Made by a program: the position numbers and the translations under genes. From contig DIHJ01000025.1 of NCBI GenBank assembly GCA_002420105.1, forward strand, positions 1-9,199: a DNA stretch of 9,199 bases. Direction: 5' to 3'. The notes below the pieces were generated by a model, which made no database searches, was not told the DNA's origin, and was given only the letters and a program-made list of their open reading frames with translations. How positions within the stretch are numbered: the stretch's first letter is position 1; every line of letters begins with the position of its first letter. This document shows, piece by piece, positions 1 through 7,503 of the stretch. The DNA comes from Nitrospira sp. UBA5699. Lineage in GTDB: Bacteria > Nitrospirota > Nitrospiria > Nitrospirales > Nitrospiraceae.

Positions 1-18
1 CCGACGTGACAAAAACAT
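1..18 (-). CDS. Start of an unidentified gene running off the left edge
   Basis: Only the first six codons are inside the window. They read MFLSRR, starting with the ATG at 18 on the minus strand. The start is supported by a near-perfect Shine-Dalgarno sequence, AGGGAGGT, whose GGAGG core sits 7 bases upstream. The gene points away from the two-component pair, in the same direction, but lies about 500 bases downstream of it, so it probably has its own promoter. No function can be inferred from six residues. Confidence 0.4.
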
Positions 19-525
19 TGGTGTACCTCCCTGCTAAAAGGAAACTGACCGACTCTCCCCTTCCTTTGAACCATCCCACCCCCCTTCTTCCTCATGATGA
101 GATTTGGTCCGGATGGCCCGCACAGCACGACAAAGGCATTCCGGGCAGGGTGGAGTACAGCAAGGAGGTTGCCAGCGATGGAGGCGGAACGTCACGGAAA
201 AGAGAGTCGATCTAAGCAGCTGAAAGTACAAAACAAAATGGCATAGATCGCTCTTGAAATATTCTCATTTATTTGACCGCAGAATTCATAAAACGAATAA
301 CGGCATATGCGAATAGAAAATACGGATTTATACTCCTGAAAAATCAACCGATTGCGTACGCATATCGCAATACGCATCCGTTTCATCACCATCGTATAGA
401 GGCGTGAGATGGTCAATCCGGCCGCCCAGGCTGGCGACTTCGTTACGAGAAGGCCACCGATCGCGGGAATGAAGATACCTCGTGAACGAATGAGAGGAGG
501 GGAATGCTACGTAGAGGAGACAGGG
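19..525. other. Non-coding spacer with an AT-rich island
   Basis: About 500 bases lie between the end of the response regulator and the left-edge gene. The open frames here are short and their translations look like no protein family I know. From roughly 215 to 405 the DNA becomes strikingly AT-rich compared with the GC-rich coding DNA around it. The island holds short symmetric elements: a perfect 10-base palindrome TGCGTACGCA (353-362), nested in an ATTGCG/CGCAAT inverted repeat (351-356 and 366-371); TACGCAT occurs twice (357-363 and 371-377). No terminator with a T-tract was seen just after the regulator stop at 526. The island could be the control region of the left-edge gene or a scar of transferred DNA. 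Neither is shown. Confidence 0.5.
25..32 (-). promoter_or_regulatory. Strong ribosome binding site of the left-edge gene
   Basis: Read on the minus strand this is AGGGAGGT, 6 to 7 bases before the ATG at 18. It is the main reason to believe a gene starts at the edge. Confidence 0.45.
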
Positions 526-1995
526 TCACTCATCTTCCGCGACATCGCTGCCGAGGAACCGTTTCATCAACAAAGAGAAATGCTGCCTCGGAATGCCGCT
601 GCTTTCGGCCGCTTTGGTGATCACGTCCCCGTGTTGCGCCAACTGGGCCTGAAGGTACGCCTTCGTAAACTGCTCGATGGCCCGTTCCTTGGCTTCCATG
701 TAGGGAAGCGAAACGAGCGAAGGATCCCGGGCTCCGGCCGGTTCCGCCTCTCCGGCCGGAAATAATCCGCGAAGGTCCTGTGCGGTGATCGTGTCCGTGA
801 CGGACAACATGACCGCGCGTTCGACGACGTTGCGAAGCTCCCGGCCGTTTCCCGGCCAGGCATAGGATTTCAGAACCGCCAAGGCGCCTTCGTCGAAATG
901 GCATCGCGACTTGCCGACCTCCCGGCCCAATTTCCCCAGCAGATGCCGGGCGATCACGGGGATGTCCTCCCGCCGCTCCCGCAGCGGCGGCACGGGGATC
1001 TGCACCACCGCCAGGCGATAATAGAGATCCTTGCGGAACGACCCCTCGCGCACCCGCGCTTCGAGATCCCGGTTCGTCGCGGCGATGAACCGCATGTCGA
1101 CCCGCCGGACGCGCGTGCCTCCCACCGGCCGCACTTCGTTCTCCTCCAGAACGCGCAGGAGCTTGGCCTGCAACAGCAGCGGCAGCTCTCCGATCTCGTC
1201 GAAAAACACCGTCCCCCCGTTGGCCAGTTCGATCAACCCGGGCTTGTCGGAAATCGCGCCGGTGAACGCGCCGCGCACATGGCCGAAAAGCTCGCTCTCC
1301 ATCATGCCTTCGGGCACCGTCGTACAATCGATCACTTGAAACGGCCGGTGCTGTTCCGGGCTCTGCTGATGGATCGCGCGGGCGATCAGCCCCTTGCCGG
1401 TTCCCGTCTCTCCCGTGATCAGCACCGTCGAGCGCGCCTGGGCGGCTTCGCGGATGCCGCGGACGACCTGTTCGAACGCGGGACTGACGCCCACCAGGCT
1501 GTTGGCCTCATACTCCTGGCGATCGTGCTGTTCATACACGGCATGCCGCCGCAGAATTTCCGAAATACGGATGGCGCGATGCAATCGCATGCCCAAATCC
1601 TCGGCGTTGACCGGCTTCAACACATAATCGAACGCCCCGCGGCGCATCGCCTCGACCGCCTGCGAGACGGTGTTCATTCTGGATACGACCAGCACCGGCA
1701 GATTCGGATCGATCGTTTGGATCCGGCTGACAAGGTCCAGCCCGCTCATGCCGGGCAGCATCATATCGGTGAGCACCAGATCCACCGACCGCTCGCCGAG
1801 CAGTTGCAGGGCTCCCTCGGCGTTGGCGCGGACCTCCATTTCGAACTCGCCTCCGAGCGGCTTCAGGTCAGCCTCCTCCAAGGCGTGCAGCATGAGTTCG
1901 ATATCCGTCGGATTGTCTTCGACGATCAGAATGGTGAACGGAACCTTGGACCGTTTCTTCGTGGCGCGCGCGTCGCCGGCGCTGCTAGTGGGCAT
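526..1995 (-). CDS. Sigma-54-dependent response regulator, NtrC family
   Basis: This is a 489-residue cytoplasmic transcription activator in the classic receiver / AAA+ / Fis-type HTH order. Receiver domain, about 20-140: acidic pair E26-D27, phospho-acceptor D77 in LTDMMLPGMSG, S105 and K128 (KP). The stretch after the first strand is slightly longer than usual. AAA+ domain, about 167-395: Walker A GETGTGKG (195-202), sigma-54 contact loop GAFTGA (242-247), Walker B VFFDEIGE (D266-E267), sensor I AATNRDL (305-311), and WPGNGREL (380-387), where most relatives have WPGNVREL. A Fis-like helix-turn-helix occupies about 445-482. It should be phosphorylated by the kinase encoded just upstream and then drive RNA polymerase with sigma-54. 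The ATG lies 8 bases after the kinase stop, and its ribosome site (AAGGTGA) overlaps that stop codon, so translation is probably coupled. Target genes are unknown. I found no convincing -24/-12 promoter in the window. Confidence 0.95.
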   Translation of the reverse strand: MPTSSAGDARATKKRSKVPFTILIVEDNPTDIELMLHALEEADLKPLGGEFEMEVRANAEGALQLLGERSVDLVLTDMMLPGMSGLDLVSRIQTIDPNLPVLVVSRMNTVSQAVEAMRRGAFDYVLKPVNAEDLGMRLHRAIRISEILRRHAVYEQHDRQEYEANSLVGVSPAFEQVVRGIREAAQARSTVLITGETGTGKGLIARAIHQQSPEQHRPFQVIDCTTVPEGMMESELFGHVRGAFTGAISDKPGLIELANGGTVFFDEIGELPLLLQAKLLRVLEENEVRPVGGTRVRRVDMRFIAATNRDLEARVREGSFRKDLYYRLAVVQIPVPPLRERREDIPVIARHLLGKLGREVGKSRCHFDEGALAVLKSYAWPGNGRELRNVVERAVMLSVTDTITAQDLRGLFPAGEAEPAGARDPSLVSLPYMEAKERAIEQFTKAYLQAQLAQHGDVITKAAESSGIPRQHFSLLMKRFLGSDVAEDE

Positions 1996-2003
1996 GCGTC
2001 ACC

Positions 2004-4100
2004 TTACTTCCTCCCTTTCGCCGGGGCATCCGAGGCCTCCGTCAAGGCTCCGCCGGGGAGCCCCGAGATCACCGTACTCCCTTCTTCTCTCAGCCAGGGA
2101 AGCGTGAATTTGACCGTGCATCCCTCGCCCTCGTCGCCTTCGATCCAGACGCGGCCGCCATAGAGTTCCACGATCCGCTGCACGATGGCCAGACCGATTC
2201 CGCTCCCCGCCGCCTCCGCCTGCTTCAATCTGACGAAGGGTTGGAAGACCCGGGATCGCTGGCCCGGCGGGATTCCGATCCCCCGGTCTCTGACCGAGAA
2301 GCACACCATGTTCTGTGTGGTCGTCGAAGAGATCGTCAGAACCGGCGGTTCTCCCGGGCGGGCGTACTTCAATGCATTCGAAACGACGTTGTCGAACACC
2401 TGCCGGAGATAGGCTCCGTGGCAGGCCACGAGCGGAAACCACGGGTCGACATGCACGGTGGCTCCCGATCGCTCGATGTCCTCTGCCTGCGCCTTGAGCA
2501 CATCCTGGAGGACCAGCGACGGAGCCACCGCCGTGACCGCCCCCTCTCCGGCCCCCAGACGGGCCACTTCCAGAATTCCTTCGACCCGCCTGACCAGGTC
2601 GCTTCCATTTTCCTGAATGAGGCTCAACCAGCGGGCGGTCCGCTCGTCGATCTGGCCGGCAAATTTCTGAGCCAGCAGCTTCGCCAGTTCCTCCATCCGC
2701 TCCCCCGGCCCTTTCAGATCGTGCGCCAGGGTTTCCGCCAGATGCTCCAGCTGCCGCAGCCGCGCGAGCAAGCCGCGCTGCTCCTGCTGGGCGGCTTCAT
2801 ACAGCCGCGCGTTCGAGATCGCCAACGCGGCTTCCTGCGCCATGCCCTGTGCCAACCGTTGGTTCCATTGATGAGCCGCCCTCGGCCGCTCGCTCAGGAG
2901 CGCGAGGACGCCGAAGGGCGCCCCCTGCGCCAGCAACGGAATCGCCAGCATGCTGTCGCCGATGAAATTCCGCCTGGCGACCTCGGGACGCTGATCCCGC
3001 CGGAAATGCTCGCCGACCGACGACTGACGGCTCTGGTAGGCCTGGACGCAGACCGGAAACTCCTCCCACAGCATGACCGCATTCTTCAGACGATCGCTCC
3101 ACTCTCCGGAAGCGGCTTCCACCACCCAGCAGCCCATCTGTTCGTTGCGAAGCAGGACCAGACAGACATCGGCCTGCACCAGCTCGACGGCCCGGTCCGC
3201 GATCCGCCGCAGCACGCCCTCGAGCCCGTCCGGGCCGATGCTGTTGATCTCGTGGCCGATGCTGTCGAGGACTTCGAGCTCCCTGATGTGCGTTTCGATG
3301 CGGGAAAGCATGTGGCGATAGGCATCCGTCAGCCTGCCGAGTTCGTCCTTCGACGCCGGAAGCGGCGTCAGCAGTTCGGTGATCTCCGCCGGCGCGACCT
3401 GCTCGCCCATTCTCGCGGTGGCGGCATGCAGGCGTACGATCGGATCGGTCAGGGAGCGGGCCAACATGCGCGAGCTGAGCCATCCCAGCACCATGACGCC
3501 TCCCAGCGCGATCCAGAGTCCGACGAACGTCCGCTGCGACAGCCTGTCGTCCCGCTCGTTCAAAGACTCCCGCTGCAGCTCGAAGCGGTCTTCGATGGCC
3601 CGAAGGCTTCCCCTCAGACGATCGGATGTGAGAAGGCCTTCTCCGGAACGGACATACGCGAGCGCCTTCTCGCTGCTCCCCCGCTGAACCTCGGCGATCA
3701 ATTCATGCTTCGCCCGCAACAGCTCCTGCCATTGCCGTTCGACCGACCCCAGCCCGTCCGGAAGATCCGTACGCCCCGCCAGGGATTTAGTCGCCCCGGC
3801 CATCACCGAATCGATCTTTGCCTCCGCCTCGACGAACGCCGCAAGGAACGCAGGCCGGCCGGTCAGGACGTACCCGCGGAAACCGTCCTCGACGTCGATC
3901 GCGAGCCGGCGCAATTGATGCACCTGCTCGTATGCGAGCGCCAGGTCCTGCCGTTGTTGCTGAAGCGCAAGTTGCTGTTGCACGAAGCGGAGCTGAACGG
4001 CGAGACCGCCCACGAGCGGCACGCAGAGCAGCAGGAGCACCACCCACACCTTGTGCTGGATACGGAGCGGCTCCCACCACTGTGCGGCCCATCGGCTCAT
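2004..4100 (-). CDS. Membrane sensor histidine kinase with CHASE3, HAMP and GAF domains
   Basis: A 698-residue sensor kinase, the expected partner of the NtrC-type regulator downstream. A short basic N-terminus leads into a first membrane helix (about 18-36). A helical extracytoplasmic domain follows (about 38-190) with the CHASE3-like DVEDGFRGYVLTG signature. Next come a second membrane helix (about 191-210), HAMP (about 211-270), and a GAF domain (about 281-432). The kinase core has the phospho-acceptor H460 in LAHDLKGP, N-box DNVVSNALKYA (N575), G1 DRGIGIP (605-611) and G2 GSGIGLAI (632-639). All catalytic boxes are present, so it should be active. The signal is unknown: CHASE3 is a sensory domain without a fixed ligand, and GAF may bind a small molecule. 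I start at the ATG at 4100. An in-frame TTG at 4148 would add 16 residues, but that stretch contains rare AGA-type codons and is poorly protein-like. The C-terminal 25 residues are low-complexity. Confidence 0.93.
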   Translation of the reverse strand: MSRWAAQWWEPLRIQHKVWVVLLLLCVPLVGGLAVQLRFVQQQLALQQQRQDLALAYEQVHQLRRLAIDVEDGFRGYVLTGRPAFLAAFVEAEAKIDSVMAGATKSLAGRTDLPDGLGSVERQWQELLRAKHELIAEVQRGSSEKALAYVRSGEGLLTSDRLRGSLRAIEDRFELQRESLNERDDRLSQRTFVGLWIALGGVMVLGWLSSRMLARSLTDPIVRLHAATARMGEQVAPAEITELLTPLPASKDELGRLTDAYRHMLSRIETHIRELEVLDSIGHEINSIGPDGLEGVLRRIADRAVELVQADVCLVLLRNEQMGCWVVEAASGEWSDRLKNAVMLWEEFPVCVQAYQSRQSSVGEHFRRDQRPEVARRNFIGDSMLAIPLLAQGAPFGVLALLSERPRAAHQWNQRLAQGMAQEAALAISNARLYEAAQQEQRGLLARLRQLEHLAETLAHDLKGPGERMEELAKLLAQKFAGQIDERTARWLSLIQENGSDLVRRVEGILEVARLGAGEGAVTAVAPSLVLQDVLKAQAEDIERSGATVHVDPWFPLVACHGAYLRQVFDNVVSNALKYARPGEPPVLTISSTTTQNMVCFSVRDRGIGIPPGQRSRVFQPFVRLKQAEAAGSGIGLAIVQRIVELYGGRVWIEGDEGEGCTVKFTLPWLREEGSTVISGLPGGALTEASDAPAKGRK

Positions 4101-4344
4101 CGGGCGGCGTCCTCTCACATCGGTCGCGCGGCTTTGAGGTTGTAGCAATTAGTTAGATTGGCCGCGGAAGGAAAGAAAAGTCAACCCTGGGTAGGCTACT
4201 GAGCGCGCGGCCCCGCGGGCCCCGAAACTGGCGCACGCAACCGCTTCTATCTCCCGAACCTGTCGGCGCGCATCGATCCATCGCGCGCTCCGTCCGAGTA
4301 TTGTATGATTGCGGCTGTTCACGCCGATCGTTAAGGAGGTCCGC
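4101..4344. promoter_or_regulatory. Divergent spacer between the sensor kinase and the MscS channel
   Basis: These 244 bases must hold promoters for both directions. On the plus strand TATGAT at 4304-4309 is a possible -10 box for the channel, without a good -35. On the minus strand TTGACT (4179-4184) is a good -35 for the kinase, but no matching -10 lies 16-18 bases downstream. A GC-rich hairpin, GGCCC-CGC-GGGCC, occupies 4209-4221. No sigma-54 promoter (GG then GC, ten bases between) was found. Promoter positions are therefore weak inferences. Confidence 0.35.
4333..4340 (+). promoter_or_regulatory. Ribosome binding site fixing the MscS start
   Basis: AAGGAGGT ends four bases before the ATG at 4345 and matches the anti-Shine-Dalgarno sequence fully. 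It excludes the earlier in-frame ATG at 4309, which would put the ribosome site inside the coding sequence and spoil the signal peptide. Confidence 0.8.
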
Positions 4345-6048
4345 ATGCCTCGATACGCGGGTTGTGTCGCGCTTCTGCTCGTTCTCATGATGCCTCCGCC
4401 GTTCGCGGGAGGCGAATCCGGCACTCCCGCGCCCACGGTCAGCCAGACGCCCGCCGCCACTCCTCCCGGTGCGCGGGTGACCTTCGGAGACGACACGCTC
4501 TTCACCATTTACGACCAGCTCGGTCCCTTCACTCCGCAGGAACGCGCACAAGCCGTCATAGAACGGCTGACACGCCTCGCCCGCGATCCCTACTCGCAGG
4601 ACTCTCCCGTCACCACCGCGGATCGAGAACTGACGAGCGAACTTGTCCATGGTGAAACAGTGCTGATGATCGTCACGGACCGTGACGCGCAACCCACGGG
4701 CAAGCCTCGGCAGGAGGTCGCCAGAGAATACGCCCGGAAGATTCAATCGGCGCTCGTGAAATCCCGCGAGCGGATTTCTCTCCGCACACTCGTCGTCGAC
4801 ATCTCCCTGGCCTTCCTGGATACCACGATTCTCGTGGTCCTCCTGATACTGTTTCACAAAGCATTTCCGAAGCTCTACGGCAGGATCGATCGTTGGCGCG
4901 GGACGGTGATCCGTCCGATCAGAATCCAACGGGTCGAACTGTTGTCGGCCGTTCAAATCGCAGCCACGCTCACGGGATTCGCCAAGGCGATCCGTATTGT
5001 GGCGGTCCTGATCCTGCTTTACATCTACCTTACGACCGTCCTGGGCATCTTCCCCTGGACCCGGGGCATTTCGGCCACGCTGCTTGACGCCGTCATCTCC
5101 ACATTGCGCGCCATCGCCCAAGCATTTGCGATCTACATCCCCAACCTGGTCTCGATCGCGATCATCGTCGTGGTCACCCGCTACATCATCAAGCTGATCT
5201 CGTTACTGTTCGGCGGGATCGGAAGAGGCGCCATCACGTTCGCCGGTTTTCATCGCGACTGGGCGGAGCCGACCTATAAGATCGTCCGGTTCCTGGTGAT
5301 CGTCTTTGCCGCCATCGCTTGCTTTCCCTACATCCCCGGCTCGCAATCCGAGGGTTTTCGCGGCATCTCCGTCTTCCTAGGGCTGCTGATCTCGTTGGGA
5401 TCGGCCGCCGCGATCGGAAACGTCATCGCCGGAATCGTATTGACCTACATGCGTCCGTTTCGCGTCGGTGATCGGGTCCAGATCTCCAATACCACGGGGG
5501 ACGTGATGGAGAAGACGCTCCTCGCCACGCGCGTACGCACAATCAAGAACGTGGACGTCACCATCCCCAATGCGATGGTGCTCGGAAGCCACCTCGTCAA
5601 TTTCAGCTCCTGCGCGCGTCAGGAAGGCCTGATCCTCCATACCAGCGTCACGATCGGCTACGGGACGCCATGGCGGGCGGTCCACGAACTGCTGATCGCT
5701 GCGGCCGGATCGACCTCCCACATCCTCACGAAGCCGGAACCGTTTGTCTGGCAAACGAGTCTGAACGATTTTCACGTCACCTACGAGCTCAACGCGTATA
5801 CCGACCAGGCGAACCTCATGCCCGAAATCTACGCCGAGTTGCACCGGAACATTCGCGAGCGCTTCAATGAAGCCGGCGTCGAGATCATGTCACCCCATTA
5901 CACCCAGGTACGGGATGGAAACCGAAGCACGGTTCCGGAGGAATATCTGCCCGAGAAGTATCAGGCGCCGGCATTTCGCGTGAATCTGCTCGACGGCCTC
6001 ACCGGGAAAACTCAGGATACCCGGACGGGGCCGGAGACGAAACCGTGA
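4345..6048 (+). CDS. Large MscS-family mechanosensitive channel with signal peptide and extra membrane helices
   Basis: A 567-residue inner-membrane channel expected to open under membrane tension and release solutes during osmotic downshock. The N-terminus (MPRYAGCVALLLVLMMPPPF) is a signal peptide. It is followed by a Pro/Thr-rich linker and an exported domain (about 45-145) with an FTPQERAQAVIERL segment. Membrane helices lie near 150-170, 210-235, 265-288, 311-331 and 338-365. The last is the pore helix, rich in Gly/Ala (LGLLISLGSAAAIGNVIAG). It runs into the MscS beta domain MRPFRVGDRVQI (369-380), then VTIPNAMVLGSHLVNFS (405-421) and the C-terminal alpha/beta domain to about 520. It is about twice as long as E. 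coli MscS (286 residues), so it resembles the larger YnaI/YbdG-like members. The tail after 525 is probably disordered. It is transcribed alone, divergent from the kinase. Ion selectivity cannot be read from the sequence. Confidence 0.92.
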   Translation: MPRYAGCVALLLVLMMPPPFAGGESGTPAPTVSQTPAATPPGARVTFGDDTLFTIYDQLGPFTPQERAQAVIERLTRLARDPYSQDSPVTTADRELTSELVHGETVLMIVTDRDAQPTGKPRQEVAREYARKIQSALVKSRERISLRTLVVDISLAFLDTTILVVLLILFHKAFPKLYGRIDRWRGTVIRPIRIQRVELLSAVQIAATLTGFAKAIRIVAVLILLYIYLTTVLGIFPWTRGISATLLDAVISTLRAIAQAFAIYIPNLVSIAIIVVVTRYIIKLISLLFGGIGRGAITFAGFHRDWAEPTYKIVRFLVIVFAAIACFPYIPGSQSEGFRGISVFLGLLISLGSAAAIGNVIAGIVLTYMRPFRVGDRVQISNTTGDVMEKTLLATRVRTIKNVDVTIPNAMVLGSHLVNFSSCARQEGLILHTSVTIGYGTPWRAVHELLIAAAGSTSHILTKPEPFVWQTSLNDFHVTYELNAYTDQANLMPEIYAELHRNIRERFNEAGVEIMSPHYTQVRDGNRSTVPEEYLPEKYQAPAFRVNLLDGLTGKTQDTRTGPETKP

Positions 6049-6369
6049 GGAGCGACGCCGGGGGACGTGCGTCTCCGTCGTCTCCTGTTCACCGGGTGCC
6101 TGTTCTCCGGTCCCGTAAGCCCCGCTCGGGCGGAACCGGCACCGACCACCGACGGCGATGCAAGACCGTCGGGCTCACGCCCTGCAGAACGCCCTCTTCA
6201 GGCTTGAACATCGGCATGATGGATCCTCGGGGGCGGGAGACGGCTTGTTCACACGGGGGAGGGAGACTCCCCCCGGCGTCATCGGTTTGGCGGAAGCGCA
6301 ACACCTGCGGACCGGATCGATCGTCCGGGCCATCGATCGTTGAGTCCTGATGCGGACCGAACCGCCGCC
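6049..6369. other. Spacer between convergent MscS and tetR genes
   Basis: These 321 bases separate two genes that point towards each other. The spacer contains one good GC-rich hairpin (6255-6273) and the direct repeat ATCGATCGT (6316-6324 and 6332-6340), the first copy of which overlaps a CCGGA/TCCGG inverted repeat (6312-6316 and 6324-6328). A GTG-started plus-strand frame at 6067-6207 encodes 46 residues that begin like a signal peptide (RLRRLLFTGCLFSGPVSPARA) and then stop. It may be the remnant of a secreted protein gene. No intact gene is supported. Confidence 0.5.
6255..6273. terminator. Possible bidirectional terminator hairpin
   Basis: A perfect 7-base-pair stem, GGGGGAG / CTCCCCC, with a 5-base loop (GGAGA) lies between the convergent MscS and tetR stops, about 200 bases after the first and 100 bases after the second. 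No T-tract follows on either strand, so it is at best a weak intrinsic terminator or an RNA 3'-end stabiliser. Confidence 0.3.
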
Positions 6370-6990
6370 CTACAACAGCGCCGTGAGGCTCTGCTCCAGC
6401 GCCCGGACGATACGGTCACGGCGGCGCCGGAGCTGGTCGATTCCCTCGAAGAGCAAATGGTACGTCAACAGTCCGGACGTATAGGCGGCCACCGCCGTGG
6501 CTACATCCCGCGCCCTACCGCCGCCTTCGACCGCGGGTTGCAGCAGCTGTCCGAGCCGGCGAAGATGCGCATCGTACACCGACCGCAACTCCTTCGCCGC
6601 GTCCACCTGCAACTGCATGAGACCGCGAATCTGGTGGAACATCAGCAGGGAGTCGGGATGACTCAGAAAGTAATCGACGCGGGCGCCGATGATCGCGGAC
6701 AGGCGCTTCGGTCCGGAGGGGGCCCCGGCGGTCGCGCGCTCGGACTCCGCCAGAAGCTCGTTCAGCCCCTCCTCAAGGAGAACCCGGAGGAGCGTTTCCT
6801 TCGAATCGAAGTACTTGTAGAACGTCCCCTTCCCGAGATCGGCGGTTTCGGTGATGTCTTCGACCGTAGCCCAGTAAATCCCCTTCTCTGAAAAGAGTCG
6901 TCGGGCCACCTCCAACAGCACGCCCTTGGTCTTCTCTTTGCGTCTGGCCACCCGTGAACCGGACGCCTTCTCGGCGGACGATCTGCTCAT
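6370..6990 (-). CDS. TetR/AcrR-family transcriptional repressor
   Basis: A 206-residue one-component regulator. The N-terminal DNA-binding domain (about 20-68) is a textbook TetR helix-turn-helix: LLEVARRLFSEKGIYWATVEDIT, then ADLGKGTFYKYFDSKETLL. The remaining helical part (about 75-206) is the ligand-binding and dimerisation domain, which is too divergent to suggest a ligand. It follows a basic, Ser/Arg-rich leader. The ATG at 6990 has only a weak ribosome site (GAAGAG). It is the last gene of a run of six same-strand genes, 64 bases after the CBM48-like gene. TetR repressors usually control their own operon and neighbours. The palindromic site overlapping the promoter at 8848-8907 is the natural candidate target, which would make this an autoregulated operon. 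That link is inferred from position and symmetry only. Confidence 0.92.
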   Translation of the reverse strand: MSRSSAEKASGSRVARRKEKTKGVLLEVARRLFSEKGIYWATVEDITETADLGKGTFYKYFDSKETLLRVLLEEGLNELLAESERATAGAPSGPKRLSAIIGARVDYFLSHPDSLLMFHQIRGLMQLQVDAAKELRSVYDAHLRRLGQLLQPAVEGGGRARDVATAVAAYTSGLLTYHLLFEGIDQLRRRRDRIVRALEQSLTALL

Positions 6991-7013
6991 GGACAGGCTC
7001 TTCGTCGCGGCAG

Positions 7014-7027
7014 TCGGACCGGTCCGA
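7014..7027. promoter_or_regulatory. Perfect 14-base palindrome upstream of tetR
   Basis: TCGGACCGGTCCGA is a complete palindrome, 23 bases before the tetR start codon and inside the 64-base gap after the CBM48-like gene. It could be a repressor site for local control of tetR, or an RNA hairpin. It shares GACC/GGTC half-sites with the operon operator at 8848-8877, but with different spacing. Confidence 0.35.
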
Positions 7028-7054
7028 AGCGAGGCGCTTCCGTATCACCGCCCA

Positions 7055-7384
7055 TCAGGCGACCTCCACAACGGAATTGCAGCTTCCACGGTCATTGACC
7101 ACCCGACGCTCATTCAAGGGGTCCTCCTCCCAGCGCTCTCCATTTACCACAAACTTGTACGAATAGCGTCCGGGCTCAAGTCGCAGGGTCGCCGTCCAGA
7201 GCGCCCCCGGCGTCCGTCGAAGCGGGAGCACGTGCGGATTCCAGCCGTTGAAATCCCCCGCCAGGGTCACGATTTTCGCCGCGGGGGCAAAGTACGCGAA
7301 CCTGACGCGCCGTTTCAAGGCCGGACTGCGAGGCGCATTCCCCCCGTCGGACTTCCCCGGAATCCCTCGATTTCTTCCTGTCAT
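7055..7384 (-). CDS. Standalone isoamylase early-set / CBM48-like domain protein
   Basis: A 109-residue protein that is almost entirely one domain. After a basic, disordered leader (1-24), residues 25-109 match the glycogen-binding/early-set fold found at the front of branching and debranching enzymes and in AMPK beta subunits. The hallmarks are VRFAYFAPAAKIVTLAGDFNGWN (27-49), PLRRTPGALWTATLRLEPGRYSYKFVVNGE (54-83) and a final WEEDPLNERRVVNDRGSCNSVVEV. The conserved tryptophans and the YSYKFVVNG core suggest that sugar binding is possible. No catalytic domain is attached, so it may bind glycogen-like polymers or act as an adaptor. The ATG at 7384 has a strong ribosome site (AAGGAGGG, 6 bases upstream). 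It follows a 119-base leader after the zinc-ribbon gene, with a CCGGG/CCCGG inverted repeat at 7466-7482. Cytoplasmic, no signal peptide. Confidence 0.85.
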   Translation of the reverse strand: MTGRNRGIPGKSDGGNAPRSPALKRRVRFAYFAPAAKIVTLAGDFNGWNPHVLPLRRTPGALWTATLRLEPGRYSYKFVVNGERWEEDPLNERRVVNDRGSCNSVVEVA

Positions 7385-7503
7385 CGTTTTCCCTCCTTGT
7401 CTTCCCGCGGGCTGTGTCGTGCGGCGGTCCGTGCCCTCCGCGCAACACCCCGTCCGGTTCCACCGCCGGGGGCGCGACCCGGATGCGACGGACACCCGAA
7501 CGA

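Noticed and set aside
34..231. A Cys-rich 65-codon minus-strand frame that could be another zinc-ribbon protein
   Set aside because: The cysteines (QPPCCTPPCPECLC) lack a second spaced pair, the start is a TTG without a ribosome site, and the tail is low-complexity.
235..255. Possible sigma-54 promoter (TGGCATAGATCGC)
   Set aside because: The distance between the GG and GC elements is two bases too short for a -24/-12 promoter.
276..310. Possible plus-strand sigma-70 promoter (TTGACC ... AATAAC)
   Set aside because: Only a four-of-six -10 match in AT-rich DNA, and no plus-strand gene lies downstream until 4345.
192..416. A 74-codon minus-strand frame across the AT-rich island
   Set aside because: No ribosome site, no family resemblance, and a composition explained by AT-rich non-coding DNA.
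898..2163. A 421-codon open frame on the plus strand opposite the response regulator
   Set aside because: Same mirror effect. The regulator on the minus strand has complete receiver, AAA+ and HTH motifs.
2241..4145. A 634-codon open frame on the plus strand opposite the histidine kinase
   Set aside because: The minus strand carries an unmistakable kinase with all boxes. The opposite frame is an Arg/His/Pro/Gln-rich mirror product typical of GC-rich coding DNA, with no domain.
4153..5121. A 322-codon open frame on the minus strand opposite the MscS gene and its leader
   Set aside because: Composition is Arg/Gly/Asp-rich with no recognisable fold, and the MscS reading is supported by signal peptide, pore helix and ribosome site.
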